Shown: positions 14,918-22,917 of the stretch, piece by piece
Numbering within the stretch: the first letter of the stretch is position 1
Layout of the letters: each line of letters starts with the position of its first letter
NCBI GenBank assembly: GCA_947177795.1
Contig: CAMWVR010000015.1
Coordinates: forward strand, 1-34,305
DNA length: 34,305 nucleotides
Reading direction: 5' to 3'
Source: an uncultured Clostridia bacterium
GTDB taxonomy: Bacteria; Bacillota; Clostridia; Christensenellales; UBA3700
Notes under the pieces: generated by a model
The model's database searches: none
Told to the model about the DNA's origin: nothing
What the model saw: the letters and a program-made list of their open reading frames with translations, nothing else
Program-made: the position numbers and the translations under genes

Positions 14918-17900
14918 ATGAGAAATAAAATCAACGTGATTGTCTGCATAATGATAGTGGCGTGCGTGGCAATTTTTGCAGTTGCGTGCGTACCCAAAGA
15001 CGCGGACGGATTGATTAAACTCGCTTCGCCAAGCAATTTAAATCTCAACGGAAGCGTGCTGAGTTGGGACGAAGTGGAAAATGCAAATGAGTATTTTATT
15101 TCCGTTGACGGAGTGGAGAATGAGCGCAGCGTGACTACCACGACTTGCGATCTGAGCGCAATGGTCACAGGATACGGCAATTTTTCCATTACGGTGAGAG
15201 CTTACGGCGACGGCAAGAAGTACGGCACCAGTGACAAAAGTCAGGCTATAGTATATCATAAGGGCAACGCCTTGGATACGCCTGTCATAACGATCGCCGA
15301 CAAAGTTGCGTCTTGGAACGCAGTCGATCAGGCGGTGGAATATTCCGTCAGAGTTACCGACGGTAAGGGCGCTTTGCTTGACGAACTCACAAGCGACGCT
15401 TTGTCTTATGATTTCACGAAGAAAAAAGTCGGAGAGAATGAAGAAGAGAAGGACATCTACGGCGATTACGGAGCTTATAGGATCAGCGTCATAGCAAAAC
15501 CTGCGTCAGACAATATCGAGTATTCTCCTTCTTTGGCAGGCGTGGCAACGTATTATAATTCGACGGTTCTATCGGTTCCGAAATTCACCGATATGACGGG
15601 CTCTACGATAAGGTGGGGAGCAATAACCAACGCCACTAACTATACTTTGAGAAAGACCTATGAGGACGGCACTTACGAAGATGCAGTCGTCACGGGCACG
15701 AGCTACGCATATCGCACTAAGTTCAATTTGGAAAAAGTAGGCGAGTATACCTTTACGATCAGAGCCAACGGCGACAATCAAGTATACTACACCAGCGAAT
15801 TCAGCGAGAAGGACGACGAATACGTCGTCAACAAGCTTGCTGCCGTAGATCCTCAAGATATCTCGCTGACTTACGATGCAAAAGGCAGCGCAAAACTCTC
15901 TTGGAAATTGGCTGCAGATTCTCTTGCGACTGAATTTACGCTCAACTTGAGCGCATTGTTGCCCGACGGCAGCGTCAAGTTGGAGAGCAGTATTTTGCAA
16001 CAGACTATTTCCAACAAGATAGTATTCGTCGTAGCAGACGTATACGATTTCTATAAGTACGACGCAGACGGCGAGGGACTCATAAAGGAAGATGGAACTA
16101 CAATTCTCGTATATAATATGAACGGATTTGCAAAAGTTCGTTACGACGGTAAAGATTATTTCCTCAAGGATAAAGACGGAAATGACGTGATGTGGAAGAA
16201 TTATACTCCAAGCGCAAGCGTCGATGTCATTTGCGATATGAGCGATCCCGACAATATCAAGTTTGTCAACGAGCGCAAGGAGTACACCAATCCCGACAAC
16301 GGAGCTATTTTGAGCCAAAATACGGGCGAAGACCAAGACGTGCTTGATGACGGAAAACAGCTTTTCTATTATGAAAAAGTCGACGGCGAGACGGAGATCG
16401 AAGTCAAACAGGACGTTGAGTACGATGCCGACGGCGTAACCGTCAAGTATCATACTTTTGAGATTATGCTCGACGATATATTCATCAAGAAGACCACCGA
16501 AGAGGGCGAGAGTAAATACGATTATTTGATAAGCGACAACGCTTATTACGGATTGCTTTACGACGTGTCTATATCGGCAGATAACACTTCCAAAAATTAC
16601 GTGGTAAGTCAAAGCACTGCGACGAGCGGACAGTATATGAGCTATAAGATACCCGAAATGGCAGACGGCAGATACGTCGTGACCAACACGGGCGAGTACG
16701 CTTATATCATATTGAATTCCTTTATCAATCCCGATAATACCGATGAGTTCTCCATAGAGGAAAATATCAACTTCAACGGATACGAAGTGGCGCAGATAGA
16801 GACGTTCAGCGGAGTTATCGACGGCAACAAGCACACTGTTTCGGGCATCGTCATCGGCAACAAAGTTATGACTCAAAATGGCGTGGTAAAGAATGATAGC
16901 GTAAGCGACCTCGAGTATTCTATGTTCGTCAATATAGACTCCAAGGGCAATAGTAAGAAAGGTATAATAGAGAATATATTCTACGTGGGCGTAAGCTTTG
17001 TGGGATATGACAAAGAAGACCTTGACGAGAACGTCAAGTCTATCAAGGTCGCTCCGATTGCTATCAATAACAAAGGCACGATCCGCGACTCTCTCGTTCA
17101 GAGCGATTCTATCAAGGCGGAGGGAGCTCAAGTTGCAGGCTTGGTAATCAACAATTACGCATATATCGGCGCAGTTTCCGTATACGCAGAGCTCGAGGGT
17201 ATGACCGTCGGCGGCTTTATGATCAACAACGAACGAGAGACTATCATTTCGTCAATCGGTTTTTACGGCAAAGTCACGGCTACGCTTTCCGACGTTTTGA
17301 CTGACGGAATAACTAGCATCGGCGGAGCGGGAATCGTCGTCAACAATAAAGGCAATATCTTGGATAGCTTTGCTATAGGAGACGTAAGCGTAACGGCGGC
17401 GGGTCTTGACAGCGTTTACGCAGGCGGTTTCGTCGCTGTCAACGACGGCGATATCAAGCAGTCTTACAGCGGAGAATTTACGCTCAACAATGCAGGAATT
17501 ACAGAAGTCGTCGCCAACGGCAACAATGCATACGCAGGCGGTTTTGTCGGTCTTAACAGAGGCGACGTAGCTTCGTGCTATTCGACCAATAAGGCTACGG
17601 CAAGTATGTACTCGGGCGGTTTCGTAGGTTTCAACGGAGCAAACGTAACGAGTTGTTACTCCACGGGCGGTACGACTCGCACCGGCGAAAATAACGGCTC
17701 TTTCGTGGGCAAGAACGACGGCGCAGTCGTCAAGAGCGTATGTTATTCTACGGACAGTTGGGCAAAAGACGACGCTGTCGAGGTGTTTAAGTCAAGCGAA
17801 AAACTCGGCGACTTCATTGATATACTTTACGACGGAGAAGAAGAGGTGGATATGGTTCTTATGAGAGAACAGGGATATCGCAATCCTTTGCTCAAAAGAG

Positions 17901-18127
17901 TTATCTATCTTTTAAGGACGGGCAATGATACCAGCAAGGAGAGAAATATCGTAACGATGCGTCCTTCGCAGACCGTTGACACACAAGCCTTCTTCTATCT
18001 CAATGGCGAGCTAAAAGAAGTTGAATCTATTTTGCGTGGCGACAATACCAAGAAAGGCAACAGAATAGTTGTCGAACTCAAAGGCGAACACGCAACGACG
18101 AGATACGTCTACGGATACGTCAACTAA
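14918..18127 (+). CDS. large surface lipoprotein with FN3-like and GLUG repeats
   Basis: The 1069-residue protein has a lipoprotein signal with lipobox FAVAC (C24). Residues about 35-300 contain three or four fibronectin-III-like units marked by LSWDEVENANEYFISVDG, ASWNAVDQAVEYSVRV and IRWGAITNATNYTLRK. The middle (300-600) is Asp/Lys/Tyr-rich without a recognised domain. From about residue 610 a GLUG-type repeat solenoid begins (FSGVIDGNKHTVSG, AGLVINN, GGFMINNE), with clear copies at 830-950 (AGGFVAVNDGDI, GGFVGLNRGDV, GGFVGFNGANV, GSFVGKNDGAV). Such repeats occur in surface proteins for adhesion or glycan binding. AAAAGGAG precedes the ATG at 14918 (a GTG at 14912 overlaps it). The role is inferred only from architecture. 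Confidence 0.85.
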   Translation: MRNKINVIVCIMIVACVAIFAVACVPKDADGLIKLASPSNLNLNGSVLSWDEVENANEYFISVDGVENERSVTTTTCDLSAMVTGYGNFSITVRAYGDGKKYGTSDKSQAIVYHKGNALDTPVITIADKVASWNAVDQAVEYSVRVTDGKGALLDELTSDALSYDFTKKKVGENEEEKDIYGDYGAYRISVIAKPASDNIEYSPSLAGVATYYNSTVLSVPKFTDMTGSTIRWGAITNATNYTLRKTYEDGTYEDAVVTGTSYAYRTKFNLEKVGEYTFTIRANGDNQVYYTSEFSEKDDEYVVNKLAAVDPQDISLTYDAKGSAKLSWKLAADSLATEFTLNLSALLPDGSVKLESSILQQTISNKIVFVVADVYDFYKYDADGEGLIKEDGTTILVYNMNGFAKVRYDGKDYFLKDKDGNDVMWKNYTPSASVDVICDMSDPDNIKFVNERKEYTNPDNGAILSQNTGEDQDVLDDGKQLFYYEKVDGETEIEVKQDVEYDADGVTVKYHTFEIMLDDIFIKKTTEEGESKYDYLISDNAYYGLLYDVSISADNTSKNYVVSQSTATSGQYMSYKIPEMADGRYVVTNTGEYAYIILNSFINPDNTDEFSIEENINFNGYEVAQIETFSGVIDGNKHTVSGIVIGNKVMTQNGVVKNDSVSDLEYSMFVNIDSKGNSKKGIIENIFYVGVSFVGYDKEDLDENVKSIKVAPIAINNKGTIRDSLVQSDSIKAEGAQVAGLVINNYAYIGAVSVYAELEGMTVGGFMINNERETIISSIGFYGKVTATLSDVLTDGITSIGGAGIVVNNKGNILDSFAIGDVSVTAAGLDSVYAGGFVAVNDGDIKQSYSGEFTLNNAGITEVVANGNNAYAGGFVGLNRGDVASCYSTNKATASMYSGGFVGFNGANVTSCYSTGGTTRTGENNGSFVGKNDGAVVKSVCYSTDSWAKDDAVEVFKSSEKLGDFIDILYDGEEEVDMVLMREQGYRNPLLKRVIYLLRTGNDTSKERNIVTMRPSQTVDTQAFFYLNGELKEVESILRGDNTKKGNRIVVELKGEHATTRYVYGYVN

Positions 18128-18150
18128 TCTAATAGATTTTAGCATTTGCA

Positions 18151-18184
18151 AACTCCCTTCTCGTTCGACGAGAGGGGAGTTTTG
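18151..18184 (+). terminator. terminator of the GLUG lipoprotein gene
   Basis: A 14-base stem (18151-18164 with 18168-18181, one G-T wobble) around TCG runs into TTTTG. Confidence 0.85.
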
Positions 18185-18204
18185 TTTTACTGCACTTTTC
18201 CCTA

Positions 18205-18233
18205 TTGATTTATATTATTTAATATGATATTAT
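18205..18233 (+). promoter_or_regulatory. promoter of the GH29 gene
   Basis: TTGATT (18205-18210), 17 bases, TATTAT (18228-18233). Confidence 0.6.
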
Positions 18234-18260
18234 TTATATATAAAGAATAACGGAGGAATT

Positions 18261-19823
18261 ATGAACGATCAGGAAAGACTTGAAAAGTACGTGTCTATCG
18301 TGCCGAGTGTAAATCAAAAACATTTTCAACGCCAAAGGTTTAACGTATTTTTCCACTATGGAACTAATACTTTTACTGCAAAAGAATGGGGAGACGGCAA
18401 GGCAGACCCGCAAATTTTCAATCCTACGGAGCAAGACACCGACCAATGGTTGAGGGCTGTCAAAGAAGCCGGAGCATACGGAGTCATACTCACGTGTAAG
18501 CATCACGACGGATTTTGCCTTTGGCCGACCAAGACGACGGATTACAGCGTGGCTAGCTCGCCTTATAAAGACGGCAAGGGCGACGTAGTCAAAGAAGTGT
18601 CGGACAGTTGCAGAAAATACGGAATAAAGTTTGGTATCTATCTGTCGCCGTGGGACAGAAATCACGAGGCGTACGGAACGGAAGGATACAACGACGTGTA
18701 CTGTGGTCAGCTTGAAGAGCTTTTGACGGGATACGGCGAGATCTTCTGCGTATGGCTTGACGGAGCTTGCGGTTCTTATATGGACGGAAAGCCCAAGCAA
18801 GTTTACGATTGGGATAGATACTTTGCGACGATTCGCAGGCTTGCTCCCAATGCGTGCATTTCCAATTGCGGACCCGACGTACGCTGGGTGGGCAACGAAG
18901 GCGGTTTTGCCAGAGAAAGCGAATGGAACGTCGTGCCTAAATTTGCGTTTGATATCCAGTCTATCGAGGCGACGTCTCAGCAGAGCGATGACGGCGATTT
19001 TGCAAAAAAAGAAGCGGATATAATATCTCCCGATTTGGGCAGCAGGGAATTTTTGAAAGACTTCAATAGTTTTATTTGGTATCCTGCGGAGGTCGACGTG
19101 TCTATACGCCCAGGTTGGTTTTATCACAAGTCGCAAGATAAAGCCGTACGCAGTCTCAAAAATCTTTTGAAAATATATTATAATTCCGTCGGCGGCAATT
19201 CGACATTGCTTCTCAACGTGCCGCCTGATCGCCGAGGATTGCTTCACGAAAACGACGTCAAAAGACTTAAAGAACTCGGAAAGCATATCCAAGAGAGCGA
19301 CGCTCAACTTCTGAAGGTCAAGGCTATATCGGCTCCCGTCGCGGAAGAAGGATTTGATATCGAGGGGGTACTCGAGTATTCTTATGACGAGAGTACTTTT
19401 GATCCGATAAATTATTATACGCCCAAAGAAGAGCGTGGATCTTATGAGATTGAGCTCGTCTTAGATCAACCCGCAAAGATCAACAGATTGCAGTTGGTGG
19501 AAAACGTGGCTTTTTCTCAGCGAATAGAGAATTTTGAAATATACGCTTTTGTCAAAGGCAAATACAAAAAGGTATATGACGGAACTACGGTGGGCTATTG
19601 CAGGATTGCTACGTTCAAAGCTGTGACGACGGATAAGGTCAAAGTCGTGTTAACAAGCGTACGCAAAAAGCCTTATATAGAGTTCATAGGCGTCTATGCC
19701 GACAACGGCGTGCTTATCAAAGACACTTTGCGCCAAAAGTTTGTCAAATGGTTGCATCACGTCAATTATATAGCTTATATTAAACGAGAAAATAAGAAGA
19801 ATAAGAAGGGTGACGGGCAATAA
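18261..19823 (+). CDS. GH29 alpha-L-fucosidase
   Basis: This 520-residue enzyme has the GH29 catalytic barrel: FNVFFHYGTNTFTAKEWG (27-44), CKHHDGFCLWPT (79-90), YLSPWDRN and nucleophile D167 in IFCVWLDGACG. A C-terminal beta-sandwich (about 390-480) resembles a discoidin-type carbohydrate-binding module, and the last residues are Lys/Asn-rich. No signal peptide is present, so it should act on imported fucosylated oligosaccharides. The short active-site region suits the GH29-B type (branched alpha-1,3/1,4 linkages), but this is not certain. GGAGG lies five bases before the ATG. It stands alone between two terminated units. Confidence 0.92.
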   Translation: MNDQERLEKYVSIVPSVNQKHFQRQRFNVFFHYGTNTFTAKEWGDGKADPQIFNPTEQDTDQWLRAVKEAGAYGVILTCKHHDGFCLWPTKTTDYSVASSPYKDGKGDVVKEVSDSCRKYGIKFGIYLSPWDRNHEAYGTEGYNDVYCGQLEELLTGYGEIFCVWLDGACGSYMDGKPKQVYDWDRYFATIRRLAPNACISNCGPDVRWVGNEGGFARESEWNVVPKFAFDIQSIEATSQQSDDGDFAKKEADIISPDLGSREFLKDFNSFIWYPAEVDVSIRPGWFYHKSQDKAVRSLKNLLKIYYNSVGGNSTLLLNVPPDRRGLLHENDVKRLKELGKHIQESDAQLLKVKAISAPVAEEGFDIEGVLEYSYDESTFDPINYYTPKEERGSYEIELVLDQPAKINRLQLVENVAFSQRIENFEIYAFVKGKYKKVYDGTTVGYCRIATFKAVTTDKVKVVLTSVRKKPYIEFIGVYADNGVLIKDTLRQKFVKWLHHVNYIAYIKRENKKNKKGDGQ

Positions 19824-19873
19824 ACGTTGATTATTTTAATCAAAAATATAGATAAATTTGACATAAATTGCTA

Positions 19874-19902
19874 TTGACAATAGCTTTTCTATCGATTATA
19901 AT
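19874..19902 (+). promoter_or_regulatory. perfect-consensus promoter of a small RNA
   Basis: TTGACA (19874-19879), 17 bases, TATAAT (19897-19902). This is one of the two strictly consensus promoters I see in the window (the other drives tRNA-Arg). The predicted start is G19909. Confidence 0.85.
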
Positions 19903-19908
19903 ATAAGT

Positions 19909-19984
19909 GTAAATGTTTAGTAGTGTAAAAACGTTTACTTTCTCCTTGTGTAGGATACGGACTGAAGACAGTCCGTATCTTTTT
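19909..19984 (+). ncRNA. candidate trans-acting small RNA (~76 nt)
   Basis: The unit has a consensus promoter, no ORF and three parts. A 5' hairpin of ten pairs (19909-19918 with 19929-19938) comes first. Next is an unpaired CU-rich stretch TTCTCCTTGTGTAG (19940-19953). An intrinsic terminator follows (19954-19963 with 19970-19979, then TTTTT). The layout is that of a bacterial regulatory RNA with an exposed seed. Bases 19932-19950 are the exact reverse complement of 185-203 in the large non-coding RNA; twelve of these bases are in the exposed or junction region and seven lie in the hairpin arm. The seed also contains CTCCTT, an anti-Shine-Dalgarno sequence, so mRNA leaders are alternative targets. 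Confidence 0.7.
19954..19984 (+). terminator. terminator of the small RNA
   Basis: GATACGGACT and AGTCCGTATC are perfect ten-base arms around GAAGAC, followed by TTTTT. Confidence 0.88.
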
Positions 19985-20009
19985 ATTATTTAAAATAGTC
20001 TGCAATCTG

Positions 20010-20038
20010 TTGACTTTATGCCGTTTATAGTATATAAT
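20010..20038 (+). promoter_or_regulatory. promoter of the marR-MATE operon
   Basis: TTGACT (20010-20015), 17 bases, TATAAT (20033-20038). The start is expected near 20045, inside the palindrome at 20044-20059. Confidence 0.8.
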
Positions 20039-20043
20039 ACAAA

Positions 20044-20059
20044 AGTCCGAAATCGGACT
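20044..20059 (+). promoter_or_regulatory. MarR operator candidate
   Basis: AGTCCGA-AA-TCGGACT is a perfect 7-2-7 palindrome at the predicted transcription start of the MarR gene. This position and size suit autorepression by a MarR dimer. Confidence 0.65.
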
Positions 20060-20072
20060 AATGAGGTATAAT

Positions 20073-20522
20073 ATGCGGTTTGAAGATTTTATAAAGTTGT
20101 ATAATGAAATATATAAAGCCGGTAATAGAATTTATCACGCTTTTGCGCTCAAGTGCGGCTTGTCGGACAGCGCTTTGACGATAATGTATGAATTGAGAAT
20201 GGAAGGGCAAGAGGGCATTACTCAAAGAGATTTGGGCGCGATGCTTTCGCTGAGTAAGCAGACTGTCAATTCTTCGACAAAATCTTTGGCGGATATGGGA
20301 CTTGTAGAACTCAGAGACGGTAAAGTGGATAAAAGGGAAAAAGCTGTTATATTGACGGATAAGGGCGAGAAATTTTGCATAGATAAGATCGACAGAATAA
20401 TTCATGCGGAAGAAAGAGCTTTTAGCAGACTTACCGAAGAAGAAGCGCAGGCTCTCATGTCTGCCGAAAAAAAGTATTATCAATATTTTTTGGAAGAGTC
20501 AAAAAAAGCAATGGATAATTAG
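20073..20522 (+). CDS. MarR-family transcriptional regulator
   Basis: The 149-residue protein has the MarR winged helix: ALTIMYELRMEGQEGITQRDLGAMLSLSKQTVNSSTKSLADMGLVEL, then the wing DKREKAVILTDKGEKF. The C-terminal helices serve dimerisation. GAGGT lies five bases before the ATG at 20073; the ATG at 20061 would overlap that site. It is the first gene of an operon with a MATE efflux pump, so it is probably a ligand-relieved repressor of both genes acting at the palindrome next to its promoter. The ligand is unknown. Confidence 0.9.
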   Translation: MRFEDFIKLYNEIYKAGNRIYHAFALKCGLSDSALTIMYELRMEGQEGITQRDLGAMLSLSKQTVNSSTKSLADMGLVELRDGKVDKREKAVILTDKGEKFCIDKIDRIIHAEERAFSRLTEEEAQALMSAEKKYYQYFLEESKKAMDN

Positions 20523-20526
20523 GACT

Positions 20527-21891
20527 ATGAAAAATCAAATTCAGTTGTCGGACAACTTTAATTTAAAAAAGATAATAAGATTTACGATGCCGTCAGTCGT
20601 TATGATGGTAATAATGTCTATATACAGCGTCGTAGACGGTTTGTTCGTCTCCAATCTCATAGGAGACATGGCTCTTTCCGCCGTCAACGTCGTCATGCCG
20701 TTGGTCATGATCATAGGCGCGGTAGGACTCATGTTGGGATCTGGCGGAAGCGCTCTCGTGGCAAAGACCTTGGGCGAGGGCGACAGAATCAGGGCAAACA
20801 AGTATTTTTCCATGATAGTTTTTACCGTAATCGGCATAGGCGTGGTATTGTCTGCGCTTTGTCTTATATTTTTGAGACAGATACTCTCGCTCATGGGCGG
20901 CAGCGATTTGATAATAGAGGACTGTATGTCGTACGGCTACGTCATGGTGGGCGGCAGTGTGCTGTTTATGTTGCAATGTATGTTCCAAAGTTTTTTTCCC
21001 GTTGCGGAAAAACCTCAATTGGGACTCATACTTTCGATTAGCGCAGGCGTTGCGAACATGGCTTTGGACTATATATTCATCAAGTTTGCCAAGTTGGGAA
21101 TTTTCGGGGCGGGACTTGCGACCGTGATAGGCTTTGCCATAGGCGGCGGCGTTGCGTTGGCGTATTTTATATTTTCCCAAAAGAGCATGATAAAGATAAG
21201 GGTATGCGGATTTTATCCCAAACAATTCGGATACGCTTGCTACAACGGCGCTTCGGAGTTTATGTCCAACGTGTCGGCGTCGTTTGTGGGAATACTTTAC
21301 AACGTGCAATTGCTAAAACTCGTAGGCGAAAGAGGCATTGCGGCTTATTCTGCCATGATGTACACCGACTTTGTGTTCTTGGCGGTATTTTTTGGATTTA
21401 CTATGGGTATAGCTCCCGTAATAAGTTATAACTACGGAGCTAATAGATTCGACGAAATGAAAAACGTATTTAAGAAGAGCACTGCGCTGATAGTCGTCGG
21501 CTCTGTCGTCGCAATGGTCTTGGCGGAGGCGTTGAGCTATCCGTTGGCGTACGCCTTCGTCGGGTATGACAAAGAGCTTTTGCAAATGACGGTAAGAGGC
21601 TTTAGAATTTTTGCCGTATGCTACGCATTTTGCGGTATCAATATTTGGTGCTCGGGATTTTTTACCGCTTTGTGCAACGGAGGAGTGTCTGCGACTGTGT
21701 CGTTTTTGCGGTCGTTGCTATTTAGGGGAAGCGCAGTAATGCTACTGCCGATGATTTGGGGACTTGACGGCATATGGTCGGCAGTCATCGTCGCAGAAGG
21801 ACTGACGGCTGTAGTGTCGGTATTGCTGTTCGTGGTATTCCGCAAACGCTATAAATACGGCAAAGATTCAAACTTATCCGACGCCAATTAA
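20527..21891 (+). CDS. MATE-family multidrug efflux transporter
   Basis: The 454-residue membrane protein has about twelve hydrophobic helices in two related halves. It shows MATE features such as TMPSVVMMVIMSIYSVVDGLFVSNL near the N-terminus, GSGGSALVAKTLGEGD at 70-90 and GMGIAPVISYNYGA-like sequence (FTMGIAPVISYNYGAN) opening the second half. It would export cationic drugs or metabolites using Na+ or H+. The ATG at 20527 lies four bases after the marR stop with AGGA in the overlap; the frame running back to 20404 overlaps marR and is not used. It is co-transcribed with and presumably repressed by MarR. Confidence 0.92.
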   Translation: MKNQIQLSDNFNLKKIIRFTMPSVVMMVIMSIYSVVDGLFVSNLIGDMALSAVNVVMPLVMIIGAVGLMLGSGGSALVAKTLGEGDRIRANKYFSMIVFTVIGIGVVLSALCLIFLRQILSLMGGSDLIIEDCMSYGYVMVGGSVLFMLQCMFQSFFPVAEKPQLGLILSISAGVANMALDYIFIKFAKLGIFGAGLATVIGFAIGGGVALAYFIFSQKSMIKIRVCGFYPKQFGYACYNGASEFMSNVSASFVGILYNVQLLKLVGERGIAAYSAMMYTDFVFLAVFFGFTMGIAPVISYNYGANRFDEMKNVFKKSTALIVVGSVVAMVLAEALSYPLAYAFVGYDKELLQMTVRGFRIFAVCYAFCGINIWCSGFFTALCNGGVSATVSFLRSLLFRGSAVMLLPMIWGLDGIWSAVIVAEGLTAVVSVLLFVVFRKRYKYGKDSNLSDAN

Positions 21892-21919
21892 GTTTTTAAA
21901 TTAGCGTCGTCAAATTTGA

Positions 21920-21948
21920 TTGACAAACAATGCGAAATTAACTATAAT
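21920..21948 (+). promoter_or_regulatory. promoter of tRNA-Arg
   Basis: TTGACA (21920-21925), 17 bases, TATAAT (21943-21948): a full consensus, about 20 bases before the tRNA. Confidence 0.85.
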
Positions 21949-21968
21949 GTCAAATGGAGCGACGATAT

Positions 21969-22045
21969 GCACTCATAGCTCAATTGGATAGAGCGTTCGG
22001 CTACGGACCGAAAGGTTGGGAGTTCGAGTCTCTTTGGGTGCACCA
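21969..22045 (+). tRNA. tRNA-Arg (ACG)
   Basis: The acceptor GCACTCA pairs with TGGGTGC (one T-G). The anticodon loop CTACGGA on TTCGG/CCGAA gives ACG, the T-loop is TTCGAGT, and CCA is encoded. Confidence 0.95.
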
Positions 22046-22050
22046 AACAC

Positions 22051-22087
22051 AACCTAATTCGAACTATCGAATTAGGTTGCGTTTTTT
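22051..22087 (+). terminator. terminator of tRNA-Arg
   Basis: Eleven-base arms AACCTAATTCG and CGAATTAGGTT around AACTAT, then GCG and seven T. Confidence 0.85.
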
Positions 22088-22091
22088 TAAT

Positions 22092-22571
22092 CTAATTCAA
22101 TGTTTCGATTTTGCAACCGTTGCGTTCGTAGTAATTTAGCATTTCGGGGATTTTCTTTTTATCGTAACTTGTAATACAGTCGGATAAAACGTGAACTGTA
22201 TATCCACTCTTTGCCATATTATAGCAAGTGGATTTTACGCAAGCAATGGCGTCGGCGCCTGCGATATAAAATTCTTTAATACCGTTTTCATTTATAAACT
22301 CGGCAAATTTTTCGCTTGTTAATGCGTTGCCTTTGCTTTTTACAAATATGTTTTCAGACACGATTTTCATATCTGGCACTAATTCTGCGCCGCGCGTGTC
22401 GGGTTTAAAAGTTCGGGTACCGGCAGATAGGTTATTATGTTTAATATATACGACGTGCATATTGTTATTAATTGCCCAATCAATTGCGGTATTGACGTTG
22501 TTGATTATTTCTTTATAGTTTTTTGTAATGTCGTTTTGAATGTCGATTACTACCAAAGCTTTATCTTTCAT
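22092..22571 (-). CDS. isochorismatase-like cysteine hydrolase
   Basis: The 159-residue protein has the isochorismatase-fold catalytic triad: D10 in ALVVIDIQND, a lysine in FVKSKGNA (K78 or K80) and the nucleophilic cysteine C111 in GADAIACVKST. The family includes nicotinamidases, isochorismatases and other amidases; the substrate cannot be assigned. It is slightly shorter than typical members (180-210). Ribosome-site support is weak (AAAGAG, about 12 bases upstream). It has its own promoter with a palindrome and is convergent with tRNA-Arg. Confidence 0.88.
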   Translation of the reverse strand: MKDKALVVIDIQNDITKNYKEIINNVNTAIDWAINNNMHVVYIKHNNLSAGTRTFKPDTRGAELVPDMKIVSENIFVKSKGNALTSEKFAEFINENGIKEFYIAGADAIACVKSTCYNMAKSGYTVHVLSDCITSYDKKKIPEMLNYYERNGCKIETLN

Positions 22572-22605
22572 TTTTGCTTATCTCTTTAATTTTATTGTTA
22601 TAGAT

Positions 22606-22634
22606 ATTATAACACGTGTTAGTTGCATTTTCAA
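22606..22634 (-). promoter_or_regulatory. promoter of the isochorismatase gene with a palindrome over the -10 box
   Basis: On the minus strand, TTGAAA (22634-22629), 17 bases, TATAAT (22611-22606). The perfect 12-base palindrome TAACACGTGTTA (22610-22621) overlaps the -10 box edge and spacer and could bind a repressor. Confidence 0.6.
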
Positions 22635-22681
22635 GCTTATAACGAAGTCTAACGTCAATTTAAGTTTTTTACGTCGTTTGC

Positions 22682-22710
22682 TTGAAATATGTAATATCTT
22701 ATGATATATT
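22682..22710 (+). promoter_or_regulatory. promoter of the ABC-F gene and its leader
   Basis: TTGAAA (22682-22687), 17 bases, TATATT (22705-22710). The transcript would start near 22717, leaving a leader of about 200 bases before the ABC-F start codon. Confidence 0.7.
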
Positions 22711-22740
22711 ATAGTTAATACAAGTTTTGAGGTGAAAGGA

Positions 22741-22761
22741 ATGATGATAGTTTCTTGCTAA
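22741..22761 (+). CDS. leader peptide MMIVSC of the ABC-F attenuator
   Basis: A six-codon ORF with GAGGTG six bases upstream and a TAA stop lies at the start of the ABC-F leader. Such uORFs let antibiotic-stalled ribosomes control a downstream terminator (as known for vmlR- and erm-type genes). TTTCTTGC within the uORF (22751-22758) is complementary to GCAAGAAA at 22814-22821, so a stalled ribosome would change leader folding. Confidence 0.6.
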   Translation: MMIVSC

Positions 22762-22865
22762 ATCTTTTATAATAAGTCGACAGGGGAATAATACTCTTGA
22801 GACTTGTTTGATTGCAAGAAAGTTTATCTACCGATTTCTCAAATAAAATATTTTGAGTACTAGTT

Positions 22866-22897
22866 GAGTTATGAGAATACTTTCTCATAACTCTTTT
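22866..22897 (+). terminator. attenuator terminator in the ABC-F leader
   Basis: Twelve-base perfect arms GAGTTATGAGAA and TTCTCATAACTC around TACT, then TTTTATTTT. It lies only 21 bases before the ABC-F ATG, after the leader peptide, as in ribosome-mediated attenuation. An upstream CTCAAA/TTTGAG hairpin (22837-22857) is a candidate competing structure. Confidence 0.78.
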
Positions 22898-22917
22898 ATT
22901 TTAAGGAGGTGTAGCGT

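Noticed and set aside
15569-17131. 520-codon open frame on the minus strand
   Set aside because: It lies entirely antisense to the GLUG lipoprotein, has no ribosome site and an unnatural composition rich in V, I, Y and H. It is a shadow of the real frame.
18234-19307. 357-codon open frame on the minus strand
   Set aside because: It is antisense to the GH29 catalytic domain, which has clear catalytic residues. No family similarity is visible in the antisense frame.
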